A DNA stretch of 64,000 nt from the NCBI RefSeq assembly GCF_031143425.1, contig NW_027150019.1, forward strand, positions 62,001 to 126,000, written 5' to 3'. The notes beneath the pieces are model-generated. The model was given only the letters and a program-made list of their open reading frames with translations, had not been told where the DNA came from and made no database searches. Below are positions 57,795 to 64,000 of the stretch, one piece after another. This stretch comes from Pleurodeles waltl (lineage: Eukaryota; Chordata; Amphibia; Caudata; Salamandridae). How positions within the stretch are numbered: the stretch's first letter is position 1; every line of letters starts with the position of its first letter. The position numbers and the translations under genes are program-made.

Positions 57795-60700
57795 TCCACT
57801 TCCATCCAGGGGGAAAACCTGGAATCTTACCCTACTTGGAGCTCCGTAGCCCTGGGTAGAAGGAGTGACTTTGCCCCCGTGGAGCCTAATGTCGAAAACA
57901 GCTGCCTGGAGCTTGCAAATGGGCCAATGACATTGCAGGCCCAGTGCTGACACTGTGAGGGTGCTTGTGTACCGTTTTGAAGCACGTAAAGTGTTCTTTT
58001 TTTTCCACTTCCATCCAGGGCGAAAACCTGGAATCTTACCCTACTTGGAGCTCCGTAGCCCTGGGTAGAAGGAGTGACTTTGCCCCCTTGGAGCTGAAAC
58101 ACTCATAATGTGTAAAATAGCTGCCTGGAAGGTTGCAAATGGGCCAGGGACATTGCAGGCTCAGTGCTGGCACTGTGAGGGTGCTTGTGTGCGGTTTTAA
58201 AGCACGTAAAGTGTTCTTTTTTTCCCACTTCCATCCAGGGGGAAAACCTGGAATCTTACCCTACTTGGAGCTCCGTAGCCCTGGGTAGAAGGAGTGACTT
58301 TGCCCCCTTGGAGCCTAATGTCGAAAACAGCTGCCTGGAGGTTGCAAATGGGCCAGGGACATTGCAGGCCCAGTGCTTGCACTGTGAGGGTGCTTGTGTG
58401 CGTTTTTAAAGCACGTAAAATGTTCTTTTTTTCCCCACTTCCATCCAGGGGGAAAACCTGGAATCTTACCCTACTTGGAGCTCCGTAGCCCTGGGTAGAA
58501 GGAGGGACTTTGCCCCCTTGGAGCCTAATGTCGAAAACAGCTGCCTGGAGGTTGCAAATGGGCCAGGGACATTGCAGGCCCAGTGCTTGCACTGTGAGGG
58601 TGCTTGTGTGCGGTTTTAAAGCACGTAAAGTGTTCTTTTTTTTCCCCACTTCCATCCAGGGGGAAAACCTGGAATCTTACCCTACTTGGAGCTCCGTAGC
58701 CCTGGGTAGAAGGAGTGACTTTTCCCCCTTGGAGCCTAATGTCGAAAACAGCTGCCTGGAGCTTGCAAATGGGCCAGGGACATTGCAGGCCCAGTGCTGA
58801 CACTGTGAGGGTGCTTGTGTACCGTTTTGAAGCACGTAAAGTGTTCTTTTTTCTCCACTTCCATCCAGGGGGAAAACCTGGAATCTTACCCTACTTGGAG
58901 CTCCGCAGCCCTGGGTAGAAGGAGTGACTTTTCCCCCTTGGAGCTGAAACACCCATAATGTGTAAAATAGCTGCCTGGAAGGTTGCAAATGGCCCAGGGA
59001 CATTGCAGGCCCAGTGCTGACACTGTGATGGTGCTTGTGTACAGTTTTGAAGCACGAAAAATGATCTTTTTTTCCACTTCCATCTAGGGGGAAAACCTGG
59101 AATCTTACCCTACTTGGAGCTCCGTAGCCCTGGGTAGAAGGAGTGACTTTTCCCCCTTGGAGCCTAATGTCGAAAACAGCTGCCTGGAGGTTGCAAATGG
59201 GACAGGGACATTGCAGGCCCAGTGCTTGCACTGTGAGGGTGCTTGTGTGCGGTTTTAAAGCACGTAAAGTGTTCTTTTTTTTCCCCACTTCCATCCAGGG
59301 GGAAAACCTGGAATCTTACCCTACTTGGAGCTCCGTAGCCCTGGGTAGAAGGAGTGACTTTGCCCCCTTGGAGCCTAATGTCGAAAACAGCTGCCTGGAG
59401 GTTGCAAATGGGCCAGGGACATTGCAGGCCCAGTGCTGACACTGTGAGGGTGCTTGTGTACAGTTTTGAAGCACGTAAAGTGTTCTTTTTTTTCCCACTT
59501 CCATCCAGGGGGAAAACCTGGAATCTTACCCTACTTGGAGCTCCGTAGCCCTGGGTAGAAGGAGTGACTTTGCCCCCTTGGAGCTGAAACACCCATAATG
59601 TGTAAAATAGCTGCCTGGAAGGTTGCAAATGGCCCAGGGACATTGCAGGCTCACTGCTGGCACTGTGAGGGTGCTTGTGTACAGTTTAAAAGCACGTAAA
59701 GTGTTCTTTTTTTCCAACTTCCATCCAGGGGGAAATCCTGGAATCTTACCCTACTTGGAGCTCCGTAGCCCTGGGTAGAAGGAGTGACTTTGCCCCCTTG
59801 GAGCTGAAACACCCATAATGTGTAAAATAGCTGCCTGGAAGGTTGCAAATGGCCCAGGGACATTGCAGGCCCAGCGCTGACACTGTGAGGGTGCTTGTGT
59901 AACATTTTGAAGCACGTAAAGTGTTCTTTTTTTTTCCACTTCCATCCAGGGGTAAAACCTGGAATCTTACCCTACTTGGAGCTCCGTAGCCCTGGGTAGA
60001 AGGAGTGACTTTGCCCCCTTGGAGCCTAATGTCGAAAACAGCTGCCTGGAGCTTGCAAATGGGCCAGGGACATTGCAGGCCCAGTGCTGACACTGTGAGG
60101 GTGCTTGTGTACCGTTTTGAAGCACGTAAAGTGTTCTTTTTTTTCCACTTCCATCCAGGGGGAAAACCTGGAATCTTACCCTACTTGGAGCTCCGTAGCC
60201 CTGGGTAGAAGGAGTGACTTTGCCCCCTTGGAGCTGAAACACCCATAATGTGTAAAATAGCAGCCTGGAAGGTTGCAAATGGGCCAGGGACATTGCAGGC
60301 TCACTGCTGGCACTGTGAGGGTGCTTGTGTACAGTTTAAAAGCATGTAAAGTGTTCTTTTTTTCCAACTTCCATCCAGGGGGAAATCCTGGAATCTTACC
60401 CTACTTGGAGCTCCGTAGCCCTGGGTAGAAGGAGTGACTTTGCCCCCTTGGAGCTGAAACACCCATAATGTGTAAAATAGCTGCCTGGAAGGTTGCAAAT
60501 GGCCCAGGGACATTGCAGGCCCAGCGCTGACACTGTGAGGGTGCTTGTGTAACATTTTGAAGCACGTAAAGTGTTCTTTTTTTTCCACTTCCATCCAGGG
60601 GTAAAACCTGGAATCTTACCCTACTTGGAGCTCCGTAGCCCTGGGTAGAAGGAGTGACTTTTCCCCCTTGGAGCCTAATGTCGAAAACAGCTGCCTGGAG

Positions 60701-63700
60701 GTTGCAAATGGGCCAGGGACATTGCAGGCCCAGTGCTGACACTGTGAGGGTGCTTGTGTGCGGTTTTAAAGCACGTAAAGTGTTCTTTTTTTTTTCCACT
60801 TCCATTCAAGGGGAAAACCTGGAATCTAACCCTACTTGGAGCTCCGTAGCCCTGGGTAGAAGGAGTGACTTTGCCCCCTTGGAGCTGAAACACCCATAAT
60901 GTGTAAAATAGCAGCCTGGAAGGTTGCAAATGGGCCAGGGACATTGCAGGCTCACTGCTGGCACTGTGAGGGTGCTTGTGTACAGTTTAAAAGCACGTAA
61001 AGTGTTCTTTTTTTCCAACTTCCATCCAGGGGGAAATCCTGGAATCTTACCCTACTTGGAGCTCCGTAGCCCTGGGTAGAAGGAGTGACTTTGCCCCCTT
61101 GGAGCTGAAACACCCATAATGTGTAAAATAGCTGCCTGGAAGGTTGCAAATGGCCCAGGGACATTGCAGGCCCAGCGCTGACACTGTGAGGGTGCTTGTG
61201 TAACATTTTGAACCACGTAAAGTGTTCTTTTTTTTCTCCACTTCCATCCAGGGGTAAAACCTGGAATCTTACCCTACTTGGAGCTCCGTAGCCCTGGGTA
61301 GAAGGAGTGACTTTTCCCCCTTGGAGCCTAATGTCGAAAACAGCTGCCTGGAGGTTGCAAATGGGCCAGGGACATTGCAGGCCCAGTGCTGACACTGTGA
61401 GGGTGCTTGTGTGCGGTTTTAAAGCACGTAAAGTGTTCTTTTTTTTTTCCACTTCCATTCAAGGGGAAAACCTGGAATCTAACCCTACTTGGAGCTCCGT
61501 AGCCCTGGGTAGAAGGAGTGACTTTGCCCCCTTGGAGATGAAACACCCATAATGTGTAAAATAGCAGCCTGGAAGGTTGCAAATGAGCCAGGGACATTGC
61601 AGGCTCACTGCTGGCACTGTGAGGGTGCTTGTGTACAGTTTAAAAGCACGTAAAGTGTTCTTTTTTGTCCACTTCCATCCAGGGGGAGAACCTGGAATCT
61701 TACCCTACTTGGAGCTCCGTAGCCCTGGGTAGAAGGAGTGACTTTGCCCCCTTGGAGCTGAAACACCCATAATGTGTAAAATAGCTGCCTGGAAGGTTGC
61801 AAATGGCCCAGGGACATTGCAGGCCCAGCGCTGACACTGTGAGGGTGCTTGTGTAACATTTTGAAGCACGTAAAGTGTTCTTTTTTTTTCCACTTCCATC
61901 CAGGGGTAAAACCTGGAATCTTACCCTACTTGGAGCTCCGTAGCCCTGGGTAGAAGGAGTGACTTTGCCCCCTTGGAGATGAAACACCCATAATGTGTAA
62001 AATAGCAGCCTGGAAGGTTGCAAATGAGCCAGGGACATTGCAGGCTCACTGCTGGCACTGTGAGGGTGCTTGTGTACAGTTTAAAAGCACGTAAAGTGTT
62101 CTTTTTTGTCCACTTCCATCCAGGGGGAAAACCTGGAATCTTACCCTACTTGGAGCTCCGTAGCCCTGGGTAGAAGGAGTGACTTTGCCCCCTTGGAGCT
62201 GAAACACCCATAATGTGTAAAATAGCTGCCTGGAAGGTTGCAAATGGCCCAGGGACATTGCAGGCCCAGTGCTGACACTGTGAGGGTGCTTGTGTACAGT
62301 TTTGAAGCAGGTAAAGTGTTCTTTTTTCTCCACTTCCATCCAGGGGGAAAACCTGGAATCTTACCCTACTTGGAGCTCCGTAGCCCTGGGTAGAAGGAGT
62401 GACTTTTGCCCCTTGGAGCCTAATGTCGAAAACAGCTGCCTGGAGCTTGCAAATGGGCCAGGGACATTGCAGGCCCAGTGCTGACGCTGTGAGGGTGCTT
62501 GTGTACCGTTTTGAAGCACGTAAAGTGTTCTTTTTTCTCCACTTCCATCCAGGGGGAAAACCTGGAATCTTACCCTACTTGGAGCTCCGTAGCCCTGGGT
62601 AGAAGGAGTGACTTTGCCCCCTTGGAGCTGAAACACCCATAATGTGTAAAATAGCTGCCTGGAAGGTAGCAAATGGGCCAGGGACATTGCAGGCTCACTG
62701 CTGGCACTGTGAGGGTGCTTGTGTACAGTTTAAAAGCACGTAAAGTGTTCTTTTTTGTCCACTTCCATCCAGGGGGAAAACCTGGAATCTTACCCTACTT
62801 GGAGCTCCGTAGCCCTGGGAAGAAGGAGTGACTTTGCCCCCTTGGAGCCTAATGTCGAAAACAGCTGCCTGGAGGTTGCAAATGGGCCAGGGACATTGCA
62901 GGCCCAGTGCTTGCACTGTGAGGGCGCTTGTGTGCGGTTTTAAAGCACGTAAAATGTTCTTTTTTCCCCCACTTCCATCCAGGGGGAAAACCTGGAATCT
63001 TACCCTACTTGGAGCTCCGTAGCCCTGGGTAGAAGGAGGGACTTTGCCCCCTTGGAGCCTAATGTCGAAAACAGCTGCCTGGAGGTTGCAAATGGGCCAG
63101 GGACATTGCAGGCCCAGTGCTTGCACTGTGAGGGTGCTTGTGTGCGGTTTTAAAGCACGTAAAGTGTTCTTTTTTTTCCCCACTTCCATCCAGGGGGAAA
63201 ACCTGGAATCTTACCCTACTTGGAGCTCCGTAGCCCTGGGTAGAAGGAGTGACTTTTCCCCCTTGGAGCCTAATGTCGAAAACAGCTGCCTGGAGCTTGC
63301 AAATGGGCCAGGGACATTGCAGGCCCAGTGCTGACACTGTGAGGGTGCTTGTGTACCGTTTTGAAGCACGTAAAGTGTTCTTTTTTTTCCACTTCCATCC
63401 AGGGGGAAAACCTGGAATCTTACCCTACTTGGAGCTCCGTAGCCCTGGGTAGAAGGAGTGACTTTGCCCCCTTGGAGCTGAAACACTCATAATGTGTAAA
63501 ATAGCAGCCTGGAAGGTTGCAAATGGGCCAGGGACATTGCAGGCCCAGTGCTTGCACTGTGAGGGTGCTTGTGTGCGGTTTTAAAGCACGTAAAGTGTTC
63601 TTTTTTTCCCCCACTTCCATCCAGGGGGAAAACCTGGAATCTAACCCTACTTGGAGCTCCGTAGCCCTGGGTAGAAGGAGTGACTTTGCCCCCTTGGAGC

Positions 63701-64000
63701 TGAAACACTCATAATGAGTAAAATAGCAGCCTGGAAGGTTGCAAATGGGCCAGGGACATTGCAGGCTCACTGCTGGCACTGTGAGGGTGCTTGTGTACAG
63801 TTTAAAAGCACGTAAAGTGTTCTTTTTTGTCCACTTCCTTCCAGGGGGAAAACCTGGAATCTTACCCTACTTGGAGCTCCGTAGCCCTGGGTAGAAGGAG
63901 TGACTTTGCCCCCTTGGAGCTGAAACACTCATAATGTGTAAAATAGCAGCCTGGAAGGTTGCAAATGGGCCAGGGACATTGCAGGCCCAGTGCTTGCACT
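57795..64000. repeat. 6.2-kb block, copy 2 (runs off window)
   Basis: Copy of 40,255-46,460. The left limit is the T tract ('ttttttctccac' here against an unbroken T run at 40,254). A private change is 'tgcgtttttaaag' near 58,400. The match continues to the last base of the window. Confidence 0.88.

Larger units (their letters stand above)
1..64000. repeat. Satellite DNA array, about 210-220 bp monomer
   Basis: The window is filled end to end by head-to-tail copies of one monomer in a single orientation, about 300 in all. Successive GAGCTC sites at 796, 1005, 1214, 1423, 1644, 1853 and 2073 give spacings of 209, 209, 209, 221, 209 and 220 bp. Shared landmarks in order are GAGCTCCGTAGCCCTGGG, 'gaaggagtgac', 'cccccttggag', an A- or B-specific segment, 'gcctgga', 'gggacattgcagg', 'gtgagggtgcttgtg', 'agcacgtaaa', a T-rich tract and 'ccacttccatccagg'. 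Both edges of the window lie inside the array, so its full length is unknown. Open frames are frequent, but they are short, overlap on both strands and change frame from monomer to monomer. No transcription unit is evident. Function is unknown; centromeric, pericentromeric or interstitial heterochromatin are all possible. Confidence 0.98.

Noticed and set aside
1..64000. Hammerhead ribozyme, as carried by a known newt satellite family
   Set aside because: The core CUGANGA and its partner GAAA in correct spacing are absent on both strands; 'tgctgacac' and 'ctggatgga' are not matches.
1..64000. CRISPR-like repeat array
   Set aside because: The repeats are about 210-220 bp and continuous, without short repeats separated by unique spacers.
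1..64000. tRNA, 5S rRNA or snRNA origin of the monomer
   Set aside because: No A/B box pair, no cloverleaf and no Sm site could be seen in the consensus on either strand.

Overview
The whole window is one uninterrupted tandem satellite array. I see no credible protein-coding gene, tRNA, rRNA or CRISPR array. The unit is about 210-220 bp, so roughly 300 monomers fill the 64 kb, all in the same orientation. There are two length classes. Type A is 209 bp and carries 'cctaatgtcgaaaacagctg' after a shared 'cccccttggag'. Type B is about 220 bp and carries 'ctgaaacaccc/ctcataatgtg' at the same place. Nearly every monomer has a GAGCTC site, a T-rich tract of 5-10 T, and the block 'ccacttccatccaggggg'.

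The only other sequence is a short non-autonomous DNA transposon of 157-158 bp, present seven times. It has 37-bp terminal inverted repeats starting GGCCCGTATTTATAC, a 3-bp TTA target duplication, and an almost complete foldback structure, which fits a PIF/Harbinger MITE. All seven copies sit at the same base of the monomer and share the same flanking variant. They therefore look like one insertion that was copied by expansion of the satellite, not seven separate insertions.

Above the monomer level the array is a mosaic of recent segmental copies. The main ones are: at least 14.4 kb (1-14,384 = 26,417-40,800); at least 6.2 kb (40,255-46,460 = 57,795-64,000); 3.75 kb (3,960-7,713 = 18,281-22,033); 2.75 kb (14,401-17,155 = 50,963-53,717); 2.55 kb (39,140-41,685 = 53,719-56,264); and a perfect-phase tandem pair of 2,382 bp (20,593-25,356). 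Several copies differ by only one or a few bases over kilobases. Breakpoints fall inside monomers, which keeps the satellite phase. This is what unequal crossing-over or conversion would give; collapse or mis-joining in assembly is the main alternative explanation.

Layout: 1-14,384 is the large block, which itself contains an internal 3-kb copy and MITE 1. 14,385-18,379 holds smaller blocks with MITEs 2 and 3. 18,281-25,356 is the 3.75-kb copy followed by the 2,382-bp tandem pair. 25,357-26,416 has no close copy that I found. 26,417-40,800 is the second large block with MITE 4. 40,255-46,460 is the first 6.2-kb block. 46,461-49,847 is mixed. 49,848-56,915 is a patchwork with MITEs 5-7. 57,795-64,000 is the second 6.2-kb block.

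Organism: a large eukaryotic genome. The MITE termini resemble the abundant Harbinger-type elements I recall from salamander and newt genomes, so a urodele amphibian is my best guess. This is inference from memory and not a database result. Boundaries were set by reading alignments by eye and may be off by some bases; identity within blocks was spot-checked, not computed.
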